Source: Flavobacteriaceae bacterium (GTDB taxonomy: Bacteria; Bacteroidota; Bacteroidia; Flavobacteriales; Flavobacteriaceae). Taken from it: DNA of 64,000 nucleotides. The position numbers and the translations under genes are program-made. Positions 1 to 8,195 of the stretch are shown one piece after another (positions within the stretch are counted from its first letter, which is position 1; each line of letters starts with the position of its first letter). The notes beneath the pieces were generated by a model that did not search any database, was not told the origin of the DNA, and saw only the letters and a list, made by a program, of their open reading frames with translations. The stretch spans positions 186,001-250,000 of the forward strand of contig PALG01000020.1 of NCBI GenBank assembly GCA_002707025.1, in the 5' to 3' direction.

Positions 1-489
1 AAATTGTGTATCGATAATGACTGCTTTCGGATTTCTGATGATGCCTATTTGATTTTTTAAATGGTCCAAATCCACTCCGTTTTTTCCCCCTATGGAGGCA
101 TCAACCATCGCCAAGAGCGAAGTAGGAATATTGACAAAAGGAATACCTCTTTGATACGTACTGGCAACAAATCCTCCAAGGTCTGTAACAACACCACCAC
201 CAATATTTATGAGGATGCTTTGGCGGTCGGCTCCCTTGGCGGAAAGGTCCTGCCATAGATTTTGACAGGTATCAATGGTTTTATGAGCTTCCCCGCTAGG
301 AATGGAAAGTGTTTCAAAAGCGGTAATATTACTTTTGTGTTGGAATACCCCTAGACAATGTTTTTCAGTGTTTTGATCAACTAACACAAATATTTTTGAA
401 GGATTCAACACTTTAAGCAAATCCCGGAAAGCTTCCCAAGCTCCTTGATTGCAATAGACAGAACCACTTTCCTTCGCAATTTTTTTCAT
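1..489 (-). CDS. aroB: 3-dehydroquinate synthase, N-terminal part (cut by window edge)
   Basis: This gene reads leftward from an ATG at 489 and runs off the window, leaving 163 codons. AroB converts DAHP to 3-dehydroquinate, the second step of the shikimate pathway, using NAD and a divalent metal in the cytoplasm. The translation contains the family's glycine-rich NAD-binding stretch (NIGGGVVTDLGGFVAS, about residues 98-113), then IPTSLLAMVDASIGGKNGVD, which is diagnostic of AroB. It is divergent from the proline dehydrogenase gene, with 61 bp between the start codons. aroQ, encoding the next shikimate enzyme, lies 20 kb away at 20872-21288, so the pathway is dispersed here. Confidence 0.95.
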   Translation of the reverse strand, partial: MKKIAKESGSVYCNQGAWEAFRDLLKVLNPSKIFVLVDQNTEKHCLGVFQHKSNITAFETLSIPSGEAHKTIDTCQNLWQDLSAKGADRQSILINIGGGVVTDLGGFVASTYQRGIPFVNIPTSLLAMVDASIGGKNGVDLDHLKNQIGIIRNPKAVIIDTQF

Positions 490-525
490 TCAATTTTTGT
501 TAGAGATTTTCACTTCAAATCTAAC

Positions 526-533
526 TATATTTG
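526..533 (+). promoter_or_regulatory. Bacteroidota-type -7 box upstream of proline dehydrogenase
   Basis: TATATTTG matches the TANNTTTG consensus and ends 17 bp before the ATG at 551. No TTG at the usual 17-23 bp spacing upstream was found, so only the -7 element is supported. Confidence 0.5.
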
Positions 534-550
534 TGATTATAATTTAGTGT

Positions 551-1723
551 ATGCCCACAAAACCTATATTCGATAATACGGAAATAGCTTTTCAGCTTAA
601 AACAGAAGCTCAATTGGAGCGTGCTTATTTTTTATTTAAAATGATAGCCAATGAGCCCTTGGTAAAGATGGGGACTGCTGTTACAAAGTTTGCTTTAACA
701 GTTCACCTGCCAGTTGAAGGCCTTATTAGGTCCACGGTTTTCGATCATTTTTGTGGAGGGGTTAATGAAAAGGATTGTATGCCAGTGGTGGATAGCTTAT
801 TTGAGGCCAATGTGTATTCTGTTTTGGATTACTCGGTGGAAGGGAAGGAAGAGGCAGCTCAATTTGACGCTACTAAGGATAAAGTTTTGGAGCTTACGCG
901 TTTTGCACAGCACAAACCAGCCATGCCATTTTCGGTATTTAAGCCCACCGGACTGGGGAAGTTTAAAATTTGGCAGAAAGTTACAGAGAACCAGTCTTTA
1001 AGTACTTCTGAAGAAGAAGCTTGGCAAATCATACAACAGCGTTACGAAAGCATCTGTGCAGAAGCACATGATAGAAACATAACGTTGCTTATTGATGCAG
1101 AAGAATCATGGATGCAAGACGCGGCCGATCATCTATGTGAGGCCATGATGGAAAAATATAATAAGGAAAAACCGATTGTGTTCAATACGCTTCAGTGCTA
1201 TCGGTGGGACCGTTTAGCGTATTTAAAGAAGATGCATCAGAGCGCTAAAGAGAAGGGGTATAAACTAGGGTTTAAGGTAGTTCGAGGGGCCTATATGGAA
1301 AAGGAGAATGAACGTGCCGACGAGAGAGACTATCAAAGTCCAATATGCCCTAATAAAAAAGCAACCGATGATCATTTCAATGAAGTAGTAGCATACATTT
1401 TGAACAATCTTGATGATATTTCACTCTTTTTAGGATCGCATAATGAACAAAGTTCGTATTTAGCGATGGATTTAATGGAACAGCTAGGAATTAAAAAGAG
1501 TGATCGTAGGGTTTGGTTTGGTCAGCTGTATGGTATGAGTGATCATATTACGTACAATTTGGCAGAAGCCGGTTATAATGTAGCCAAATATATTCCTTTT
1601 GGTCCCGTAAAAGATGTAATGCCCTATTTAATACGAAGGGCAGAAGAAAATACATCGGTAGCAGGACAAACCAGCCGTGAGTTGGAATTGTTAAAGCGGG
1701 AGCGAACCAGGAGAGGGCTTTGA
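551..1723 (+). CDS. Proline dehydrogenase, monofunctional
   Basis: A 390-residue FAD enzyme that oxidises proline to pyrroline-5-carboxylate and passes electrons to the quinone pool. The ProDH TIM-barrel signatures are clear: FKVVRGAYMEKENERA near residue 240, SHNEQSSYLAMDLM near 297, and YIPFGPVKDVMPYLIRRAEEN near 350, which carries the substrate-carboxylate-binding arginines. The length fits the stand-alone bacterial and mitochondrial type, and no P5C dehydrogenase domain follows. The gene is divergent from aroB and followed by about 150 bp without a gene. The start is supported by the -7 box just upstream. Confidence 0.95.
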   Translation: MPTKPIFDNTEIAFQLKTEAQLERAYFLFKMIANEPLVKMGTAVTKFALTVHLPVEGLIRSTVFDHFCGGVNEKDCMPVVDSLFEANVYSVLDYSVEGKEEAAQFDATKDKVLELTRFAQHKPAMPFSVFKPTGLGKFKIWQKVTENQSLSTSEEEAWQIIQQRYESICAEAHDRNITLLIDAEESWMQDAADHLCEAMMEKYNKEKPIVFNTLQCYRWDRLAYLKKMHQSAKEKGYKLGFKVVRGAYMEKENERADERDYQSPICPNKKATDDHFNEVVAYILNNLDDISLFLGSHNEQSSYLAMDLMEQLGIKKSDRRVWFGQLYGMSDHITYNLAEAGYNVAKYIPFGPVKDVMPYLIRRAEENTSVAGQTSRELELLKRERTRRGL

Positions 1724-1874
1724 CAGTTAGGCTTCTCTCTTACAATTTATAAATTTACATCCCATTTTTAAAATTTAAGTTGTTGTTTTACAGTAACTTG
1801 TGTTAAGTGTGTTTTTTTAATTTATTACTACTATAGAAGATTTGCTATCTTGGCTACCACATTTTGGGGAGTAA

Positions 1875-3614
1875 ATGTTCAGAATTGTCTACATAATCGT
1901 TTTGTTGATCCAGGTTCCGTGCCTTATGGCGCAAAGTCCCTCAGAATCTTTGTTGAATTCTCTTGAGTACGAAGAACTATTGACGCTTTTCAATGATTTT
2001 GAAGGCGACTCCTTGGCACAAGAGAAGATTGCCAGAACTTATTTGGAGCGTGCGAAGGTAGATGGGGATACCGTTAAAGTAGCTCGGGGTTATGACCGAT
2101 TGGCCCGTATTTTTCACCCCCAAAAGAATCTCTTATATGCAGATTCCCTTATAGCCTATACGAAAGATTGGGAGCATATTACCTATCCTGGGTTGGGGTA
2201 TATTATCAAGGGGTATGAGTATTTTTTATTAGATGATATTAGAAATGAGTTTTTAAATAACAAAATTGCATATGAACAATCAATAAGAAGTAAGAATTTA
2301 ATACATCAAGTTTTTTTATTAGACAATCTCTCTAAAGCAAGAGTTGAATGGGGAAGCGCTTCAAAAGCACTTGAATTACAGATTTTAAGACACAAAATAT
2401 TAACCTCAAAAGAGTTTTATAAAAACTTTAGAGAATCTACGCGTAAAGAAATTAGAAATAATTTAAAATATCTTTACTCAAAAGAAATAATAGATTCATA
2501 TAGAAATTTTGTAATAATCTATTCAAAAATTGAGGATTATATTTTAGCTAAAAAGTATCTTGACTCTATTAATTTAGAACTAAAAGATTTTAAAGGTTGG
2601 GATTACAATTATTATAAGAACTGGTATTTAGATGCAAAAATGGAAACAAGTTTTTATACAAATAACTTTAATTATTGTGTGTTCTTAGCTGATAGTATTC
2701 TAAAAAATGAAATAGCACATTTTAGATCAAATTACTTTGTAAAGAATGCTTATGTTTATAAAGGGTTGGCTCTCTCAAAAATAAATAAAAACTACAATGG
2801 GATTAAGTTTCTATTAATGGCGGACTCTATTTATAGTTATAAAAATATAAATTCTTCGCTTAAGTCTGATATTTTACTTTTCACAAATTTGAATAGTTTT
2901 TATAAGGAACAAAAAAATCATAAAAATCAAATTAAGTATCTAGATAAGTTGTTGTATCTAGATAGTATTTCCATGGTAAACTATCAATTTATTGAACCTG
3001 AAATCATTAAATCCTTTGATACCCCGGTATTGTTGCAGGAAAAAGAAGCAGCTATTCTTCAACTGCAGCAAGAAAACTCCCTATCTAAAAGATATTTGAT
3101 TTTAGGAGGGGGATTGTTGCTTTTCCTGTTGGCGCTTTCAGCACTGTTATACCGCCAAAAGATACTTTTTAAAAAGCGCTTTAAGGCACTGCTTCAAAAT
3201 AATCCTCAAGAAACTCCTGCTGCCGGGCCTAGTATTTCAGAAGAAATTATAGAAGATATCTTACAGAAGTTGAAAAAGTTTGAGGCGGGAGCACATTTTA
3301 AAAACCCCGAGGTATCCTTAAATTTCTTGGCCAAGAAATTTGGCACTAATTCTACCTACCTCTCTAAGGTGTTGAATGTCTATAAAGAGAAAAACCTATC
3401 ACAGTATTTGAACGATCTTCGGGTAGCGTATGCTATTGAACAAATTAAAGAAGACTCCAATTTCAGAAAATATTCCATAGAAGCCATTGCCAAAGAATGT
3501 GGGTATCGAAATGCTACCTCGTTTTCAAGGGCATTCTATAAAAAAACGGGAATATACCCATCCTTTTTTGTGAATGAATGGAATAAACAGCTTAATGAAA
3601 GGTCGCTTTCGTAA
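1875..3614 (+). CDS. Membrane-anchored TPR-like sensor with AraC-type DNA-binding domain
   Basis: A 579-residue protein in three parts. A signal peptide (residues 1-19, ending in Ala-Gln) leads into a helical, tetratricopeptide-like periplasmic region (about 20-400). One transmembrane helix (about 408-430, GGGLLLFLLALSALLY) follows. The cytoplasmic C-terminus has two helix-turn-helix motifs of the AraC/XylS family (about 465-575; SLNFLAKKFGTNSTYLSKVL, then SIEAIAKECGYRNATSFSRA). This architecture is common in flavobacteria and is thought to regulate genes directly from the membrane. The ligand is unknown. DNA from about 2220 to 2980, coding the middle of the sensor region, is visibly richer in AT than both ends of the gene. 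The last 23 bp overlap the convergent gene at 3592. Confidence 0.85.
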   Translation: MFRIVYIIVLLIQVPCLMAQSPSESLLNSLEYEELLTLFNDFEGDSLAQEKIARTYLERAKVDGDTVKVARGYDRLARIFHPQKNLLYADSLIAYTKDWEHITYPGLGYIIKGYEYFLLDDIRNEFLNNKIAYEQSIRSKNLIHQVFLLDNLSKARVEWGSASKALELQILRHKILTSKEFYKNFRESTRKEIRNNLKYLYSKEIIDSYRNFVIIYSKIEDYILAKKYLDSINLELKDFKGWDYNYYKNWYLDAKMETSFYTNNFNYCVFLADSILKNEIAHFRSNYFVKNAYVYKGLALSKINKNYNGIKFLLMADSIYSYKNINSSLKSDILLFTNLNSFYKEQKNHKNQIKYLDKLLYLDSISMVNYQFIEPEIIKSFDTPVLLQEKEAAILQLQQENSLSKRYLILGGGLLLFLLALSALLYRQKILFKKRFKALLQNNPQETPAAGPSISEEIIEDILQKLKKFEAGAHFKNPEVSLNFLAKKFGTNSTYLSKVLNVYKEKNLSQYLNDLRVAYAIEQIKEDSNFRKYSIEAIAKECGYRNATSFSRAFYKKTGIYPSFFVNEWNKQLNERSLS

Positions 3615-3963
3615 TAGTTGCAATGGAATTGCAATTTTCTATCTCAATTTTTAGTTTCTGCATGTTGACCTTTCCCTGTACCATATAAATTTTACAGCTA
3701 TCCAAAGAGGTATTGCTTTCAGAAAAAAGGACTGTACCTTCAGCTAAAAGTGTCGTGATAACAGAAGTATCTTGTTGGTTATCTTGAAGTACCATCAGGA
3801 CTTCTTGTGAAACAATTCTTTCCTTTTGTCGAATATTCTTAAGGGTCCTTGCGGTAGGGCCATATTCACATGAGGCTCTTTTGCCTCCTAAAAAATAGAA
3901 TAGAATTAATAATCCGACGGTAAAGCCTCCAAAATAGTAGAGTAATCTTCTAACAAGTGACAA
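3592..3963 (-). CDS. Small membrane-anchored protein, DUF4258-like
   Basis: A 123-residue protein with an N-terminal hydrophobic segment (about 7-26, LLYYFGGFTVGLLILFYFLGG) and a soluble remainder. From memory it resembles the flavobacterial DUF4258 family found directly downstream of alanine dehydrogenase; the conserved-looking stretch is LDSCKIYMVQGKVNMQKLKI. It starts 3 bp after the stop of the upstream dehydrogenase gene, so the two are almost certainly cotranscribed. Its 3' end overlaps the convergent AraC-type gene by 23 bp. The function is unknown. Confidence 0.75.
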   Translation of the reverse strand: MSLVRRLLYYFGGFTVGLLILFYFLGGKRASCEYGPTARTLKNIRQKERIVSQEVLMVLQDNQQDTSVITTLLAEGTVLFSESNTSLDSCKIYMVQGKVNMQKLKIEIENCNSIATITKATFH

Positions 3964-3966
3964 ATT

Positions 3967-5172
3967 CTAAAAAATAAGTAAGTTAATATCGCTATGCGGC
4001 ATGTTGAACCAATTTCCAACCGCTTTATTGGTTAAAATTCCTCGGTAAAAATACAATCCATTTTTTAAACCATTGTCAAAACGCACGGCATTTTCAATGC
4101 CACCACATTCCGCTATGTCAAAAAGATAAGGAGTGAAGATGTTGCTAATGGCGATTGATGCGGTTTTTGGGTAGCGAGCTGGAATGTTCGGTACACCGTA
4201 ATGAATGACCCCATGTTTGGTAATGGTAGGTTTGTCATGGGAGGTCATTTCTGAACTTTCAAAACAACCTCCCATATCAATGCTTACATCAATGACCACT
4301 GAGCCCTTTTTCATATTTTCCACCATAGTTTCCGAAACCACAATTGGAGATCGGTTGGTACCTCGGATAGCGCCAATTGCGACGTCACATCTTCTTAATG
4401 CTTTCAATAAATATTTTGGCTGAAGCGTGCAAGTGAAAATAGATTGTCCAGCCTTTAATTGAAGGTTTCTTAGCCGGGTAATTGAGGAATCAAAAACCTT
4501 CACATTCGCCCCCAGCCCCAGGGCCGACCGAACGGCGAACTGGCCTACGGTGCCCGCTCCAATTATCACTACCTCTAAAGGAGGTACTCCGCTAATATTC
4601 CCAAAGAGTTGACCGTTGCTGTCTTCTGCAGTAGCCATGAGTTCTGCTGCAATTAGCACGGAAGCTGTGCCGGCAATTTCACTCAAAGCTTTTACGGCAG
4701 GGTAAGAACCATCCTCGTCTTTAATAAATTCGAAAGCAAGTGCGGTTACTTTCTTTTTGGCAAGGTGCTCAAAGTATTCCTTTTGTTGGGTTTTTAATTG
4801 AAGGGCAGAGATTACCAATGATTTTGGCTGTATCCAATCGATCTCTTGAAGGGTAGGGGGTTCAACCTTAAGAATAATCGCACATCCAAATACTTTTTTA
4901 GTGTCATGGGTAAGTTGTGCACCAGCTTCACTGTAGTCTTGATCTTGAAATCCTGCTTCTTCGCCGGCTCCTTTTTCTATAAGTACTTTGTGGCCTTGGG
5001 CGATCACTGCTGCAACAGCATCTGGGGTTAGGCAAATTCTTTTTTCCTGAAAATGTGTCTCTTTAGGAATTCCGATAAAAAGCTCGCTTTTATGTCGGGT
5101 AATTTCCAGGGTTTCTTCCTGTGGAATTAATTGTGCTTTCGTAAAAGGCGAAGTAGGCTTAGTCTTGGACAT
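3967..5172 (-). CDS. ald: Alanine dehydrogenase-like NAD(P)-binding enzyme
   Basis: A 401-residue member of the alanine dehydrogenase / transhydrogenase alpha-subunit family. The family reaction is reversible conversion of alanine to pyruvate and ammonia with NAD. Seen here: the N-terminal FIGIPKETHFQEKRICLTP, a Rossmann motif IIGAGTVGQFAVRSALGLGA (about 207-226), and VIDVSIDMGGCFE with the expected Asp. The substrate-binding Lys is present at about residue 102 (LKVEPP). The classical catalytic His that follows it (YLHL in Ald proteins) is replaced by Gln at about 125 (SALQLK), so true alanine activity is uncertain. It has an N-terminal extension of about 30 residues and is the first gene of a pair with the DUF4258-like protein. 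Confidence 0.8.
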   Translation of the reverse strand: MSKTKPTSPFTKAQLIPQEETLEITRHKSELFIGIPKETHFQEKRICLTPDAVAAVIAQGHKVLIEKGAGEEAGFQDQDYSEAGAQLTHDTKKVFGCAIILKVEPPTLQEIDWIQPKSLVISALQLKTQQKEYFEHLAKKKVTALAFEFIKDEDGSYPAVKALSEIAGTASVLIAAELMATAEDSNGQLFGNISGVPPLEVVIIGAGTVGQFAVRSALGLGANVKVFDSSITRLRNLQLKAGQSIFTCTLQPKYLLKALRRCDVAIGAIRGTNRSPIVVSETMVENMKKGSVVIDVSIDMGGCFESSEMTSHDKPTITKHGVIHYGVPNIPARYPKTASIAISNIFTPYLFDIAECGGIENAVRFDNGLKNGLYFYRGILTNKAVGNWFNMPHSDINLLIF

Positions 5173-5236
5173 AATTACCTAAGATTGATTAATTATACCA
5201 AGGTACATATAATTTGATAAAAAAATAGTGAATTTT

Positions 5237-5770
5237 TTATTGGAAAAGGTCCTTGAGTTGTTGCCAAAAAGATCTTTTTTGTCTTAGTTCTTCCTCAAAA
5301 GATTTCAAGTCAGTACCTCTAACCTTTGAAAAAAGTTTAGCTCTAATTAGATAAACTGCTGGAACTAGAACCATCATCAGTGGGAATAAATAATATAACT
5401 CTACCTCGTCAACATCCCTGCTTTGATTAATAATACCCCACAATTGAAATGAATACATCGCAATTGGAACTAAAATAATCCAATGCCACCAATGTTTACA
5501 AGTAAAAAACCACATTAATAGAAGATATAGTGGAACAATTTTACTGACTAAAAACCAGACAAATGAATTTATAGAGTGAAAAGAAGTCTCAATTGTAAAA
5601 AAAGAAGTTTCCCAAACTTTAGTATTGTTCGGGAAACTTTCATAATAATAAAATATAAAAGGCGAAATCGCAATTAGAAAAACAACGATTCCACCACCAA
5701 AGAGTTGCTTTTTACCCTTGTCTTGGTGCTTCAATTTTTGTTCCGTCGACTTGTTGGTCGGTTTGTCCAT
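5237..5770 (-). CDS. Unknown multi-pass membrane protein
   Basis: I do not recognise this 177-residue protein. It has a lysine-rich N-terminus and about four hydrophobic segments (near residues 25-42, 72-88, 93-115 and 128-145), and it ends in a charged tail. The frame stays open to a possible ATG at 5824, but that region codes in another frame for the lipoprotein at 5712-5849. I therefore place the start at the double Met (5773 or 5770). Its 5' end then overlaps the last 20 codons of the lipoprotein ORF in a different frame, which suggests translational coupling. The sequence is AT-rich compared with neighbouring core genes. Confidence 0.6.
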   Translation of the reverse strand: MDKPTNKSTEQKLKHQDKGKKQLFGGGIVVFLIAISPFIFYYYESFPNNTKVWETSFFTIETSFHSINSFVWFLVSKIVPLYLLLMWFFTCKHWWHWIILVPIAMYSFQLWGIINQSRDVDEVELYYLFPLMMVLVPAVYLIRAKLFSKVRGTDLKSFEEELRQKRSFWQQLKDLFQ

Positions 5771-5849
5771 CATTGATATTCTCTGGAGTACAAGATACAA
5801 ATAATGCAGCTCCAAATACTGCAACGATTAAAAAGTACTTAAGTTTCAT
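5712..5849 (-). CDS. 45-residue lipoprotein overlapping the downstream membrane protein
   Basis: Reading from the ATG at 5849, the product is a short signal peptide with a lipobox (AALFVSC, Cys 20), then a polar tail ending in APRQG. Tiny lipoproteins of this kind with an acidic tail ending near PxxG recur in flavobacterial genomes; this is from memory and unnamed. The gene has its own good promoter (5880-5912). It overlaps the start of the 5237-5770 gene in another frame by about 60 bp. It is too short for most automatic gene callers. Confidence 0.6.
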   Translation of the reverse strand: MKLKYFLIVAVFGAALFVSCTPENINDGQTDQQVDGTKIEAPRQG

Positions 5850-5879
5850 AATACTAGTTTTTTTGTGAGGTTTATATTA

Positions 5880-5912
5880 CAAACCTATCAAGAAAAAAAA
5901 CAAGTATATCAA
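5880..5912 (-). promoter_or_regulatory. Promoter for the small lipoprotein / membrane protein pair
   Basis: On the minus strand, TTTG (TTG at 5910-5912) is followed after 22 bp by TAGGTTTG (5880-5887). This fits the Bacteroidota pattern TTG-N(17-23)-TANNTTTG. It lies 30 bp before the ATG at 5849. Confidence 0.6.
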
Positions 5913-6022
5913 ATAGTTTAGCCGTATTTTGAAAGGTTAGGCTTTGATGAAATTTTATCACGTTTTTAAGGTGTATAATTCAAAGCGTTTTTTCTGTTAA
6001 AATTTGGCTCGTACCTTTAAAA

Positions 6023-6439
6023 TCAGTGCTTCATGGGCATTATGTTTAAGGATCTTGTTCCGTTTTGGTTTTTATCTAGCTGTATGCCAGTACAATTTTC
6101 TGGCAAAAAACTTACAATCTTTTCAGGCCACTCTACAAATACCCAATGGCCAGAATATAAGTAATCTTCAAGCCCAATATCCAGAGCCTCCACTTCATTT
6201 TCCAGTCGGTAAAAATCAAAATGATAAATTTTACCGCCTTGGGCCTGATACTCATTGACTATCGAAAAAGTTGGGCTGCTAATACTTTCTACAACTCCTA
6301 GCTTTTTCGAAAGTTCTTTAATCAAAGTAGTTTTTCCTACTCCCATCTCACCATAAAAAAGCAGTATTTTAGAATGACAATTCTCTAAAATTTTGTCTGC
6401 TATTTCGGACAAATCTTCAATTGAATAAGTAAACTTCAT
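6023..6439 (-). CDS. tsaE: tRNA threonylcarbamoyladenosine biosynthesis ATPase TsaE
   Basis: A 138-residue P-loop ATPase that works with TsaB and TsaD to make the t6A37 modification on ANN-decoding tRNAs. The Walker A motif is LFYGEMGVGKTTLIKELS (about residues 27-44). The downstream block IYHFDFYRLENEVEALDIGL is characteristic of TsaE. The length is typical. It lies about 93 bp downstream of porX on the same strand and is likely transcribed with it, an arrangement often seen in flavobacteria. Confidence 0.95.
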   Translation of the reverse strand: MKFTYSIEDLSEIADKILENCHSKILLFYGEMGVGKTTLIKELSKKLGVVESISSPTFSIVNEYQAQGGKIYHFDFYRLENEVEALDIGLEDYLYSGHWVFVEWPEKIVSFLPENCTGIQLDKNQNGTRSLNIMPMKH

Positions 6440-6532
6440 GATTCAAGGGCTGAACAAATATAATATTAATTCCGATTATTGGACTAAAAATTCGATAAAA
6501 TTCACATTTGTAGATAAAATCTTACAATAAAA

Positions 6533-8080
6533 CTATTTAGGATCCAATATAGAGAATGGAATTATCATTTCTTCCATTGAAACACCTCCATGTTGGTATG
6601 TGTTTCTATAGTAACTTACATAGTGATTGTAATTATTTGGATAAGCAAAGAATAAATCTCCCCTGGCAAAAATAAACGAGCTACTCATGTTAATCGTGGG
6701 CAGTAAAGCGTCTTTAGGATTTTTAAAGGCAAGTACATCCTTTTCTTCATAAGAGAGACTTCTTCCAGTTTTATACCGAAGGTTGAGGCTGGTATTTTTA
6801 TCGCCTATGACTTTTGATGGGTTTTTTACATTAATTGTTCCATGATCTGTTGTAATGATAAGTCTGAATCCCAATTGGCTGGCTTGTTGTATAATTTCCA
6901 AAAGCGGCGAGTTTTTAAACCAACTTTGCGTTAGGGATCTATACGATTTGTCATTAGAAGCTAATTCTTTAATGACCTCCATCTCGGTTTTGGCATGGGA
7001 AAGCATGTCTACGAAATTATAAACAATGACGGTTAGCTCTTCATTTTTATGTGATTTAAAATTTTCGGAAAGTTTTTTTCCTTGTCGTAGACTGGAAATT
7101 TTATGGTAACTCCAATTCACCTCTTTCCCTAGTCTTTTTAGTTGGGCTTTCAGAAAATCTTCTTCGTGCATGTTTTTCCCTCCTTCATCGGTATCGTTTA
7201 ACCATAGATTGGGATACAGCTTTTCCATCTCACTAGGCATTAGACCGGAAAAAATAGCATTTCTGGCATATTGTGTAGCCGTTGGAAGGATGCTGTAAAA
7301 TAACTCTTCATTTACCTTTTTATAACTACTGGAGAGCATCGGTTCAAAAGCTTTCCACTGGTCATAGCGTAAATTATCGATTACCACCAAAAGGGTAGGC
7401 TTTTTGTCTATGCTTGATAGAACCTTATCCTTAAAGAGCGTATGGGACATGGTAGGCGCTTCTTCATTACCTTGAAACCATGAGGCATAGTTTTTTTCTA
7501 TGAACTTGAAGAATTGGGAGTTGGCTTCCGTTTTTTGAGACTCCAATATCTCCATCATACTATTGTCTTCTATATTTTCTAGTTCTAGCTCCCAGTATAC
7601 TAATTTCTGGTATAGCTCTGCCCAGCCTTCCGCAGAGTTGATCATGGACATATCCATGGCGATTTTCCGGAATTCCTGCTGGTAATTACTAGTGGTTTTT
7701 TGAGATACCAAACGCGAATGGTCCAGGTTTTTCTTTAGACTAAGTAAAATTTGATTTGGATTTACGGGCTTGATAAGGTAATCGGCTATTTTTGAGCCAA
7801 TGGCTTCCTCCATTATGTATTCTTCTTCACTTTTAGTAATCATCACCACAGGTAAGTTGGCCTGTTGTTCTTTTATTTCTGCCAAGGTTTCCAGTCCGGT
7901 AAGTCCTGGCATGTTTTCGTCTAAAAAGACAATGTCAAAAGCATCTTTTTTAATTTCCTCTAAAGCTTCAGAACCACTCTGGGCGGTAGTTACTTTGTAA
8001 TTCTTATTTTCCAAGAAGAGGATGTGGGGTTTCAGCAAGTCTATTTCATCATCCACCCAAAGTACTTTTATCTCGTTCAT
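6533..8080 (-). CDS. porX: Type IX secretion regulator PorX (response regulator with PglZ domain)
   Basis: A 515-residue protein with an N-terminal response-regulator receiver (residues 1-122; acidic cluster at 10-12, phosphoacceptor Asp 54 in VFLDENMPGL, Lys in LIKPVNP). A C-terminal PglZ/alkaline-phosphatase-superfamily domain follows (LLVVIDNLRYDQWK near 230; ITTDHGTINVKNP near 412). This architecture is PorX, which with the kinase PorY controls type IX secretion genes in Bacteroidota. The promoter at 8137-8169 overlaps a perfect inverted repeat shared with the divergent HD-domain gene. porQ, another T9SS gene, lies at 50269. Confidence 0.93.
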   Translation of the reverse strand: MNEIKVLWVDDEIDLLKPHILFLENKNYKVTTAQSGSEALEEIKKDAFDIVFLDENMPGLTGLETLAEIKEQQANLPVVMITKSEEEYIMEEAIGSKIADYLIKPVNPNQILLSLKKNLDHSRLVSQKTTSNYQQEFRKIAMDMSMINSAEGWAELYQKLVYWELELENIEDNSMMEILESQKTEANSQFFKFIEKNYASWFQGNEEAPTMSHTLFKDKVLSSIDKKPTLLVVIDNLRYDQWKAFEPMLSSSYKKVNEELFYSILPTATQYARNAIFSGLMPSEMEKLYPNLWLNDTDEGGKNMHEEDFLKAQLKRLGKEVNWSYHKISSLRQGKKLSENFKSHKNEELTVIVYNFVDMLSHAKTEMEVIKELASNDKSYRSLTQSWFKNSPLLEIIQQASQLGFRLIITTDHGTINVKNPSKVIGDKNTSLNLRYKTGRSLSYEEKDVLAFKNPKDALLPTINMSSSFIFARGDLFFAYPNNYNHYVSYYRNTYQHGGVSMEEMIIPFSILDPK

Positions 8081-8136
8081 ATATGTATATTTGCTAAGAG
8101 TTTTATGTATTTCTTTCGAAGATACTATTATAACAT

Positions 8137-8169
8137 CAAAAATACTTCCGTAGTATTTTTAAATACCAA
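8137..8169 (-). promoter_or_regulatory. Promoter of porX
   Basis: On the minus strand, TTG (8167-8169), a 22-bp spacer and TATTTTTG (8137-8144) fit the Bacteroidota promoter. The -7 box lies 56 bp before the porX ATG and is overlapped by the inverted repeat at 8138-8160. Confidence 0.6.
8138..8160. repeat. Perfect 9-bp inverted repeat in the porX / HD-gene divergent promoter region
   Basis: AAAAATACT (8138-8146) and AGTATTTTT (8152-8160) are exact reverse complements separated by TCCGT. The left arm covers most of the porX -7 box. The position is that of an operator, although a hairpin in a transcript is also possible. Confidence 0.6.
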
Positions 8170-8195
8170 TTATACTACTAATTAAAAGTTAAAAT

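Noticed and set aside
61-258. Plus-strand ORF at the left edge
   Set aside because: It is antisense to the clear aroB coding region and has no protein-like features.
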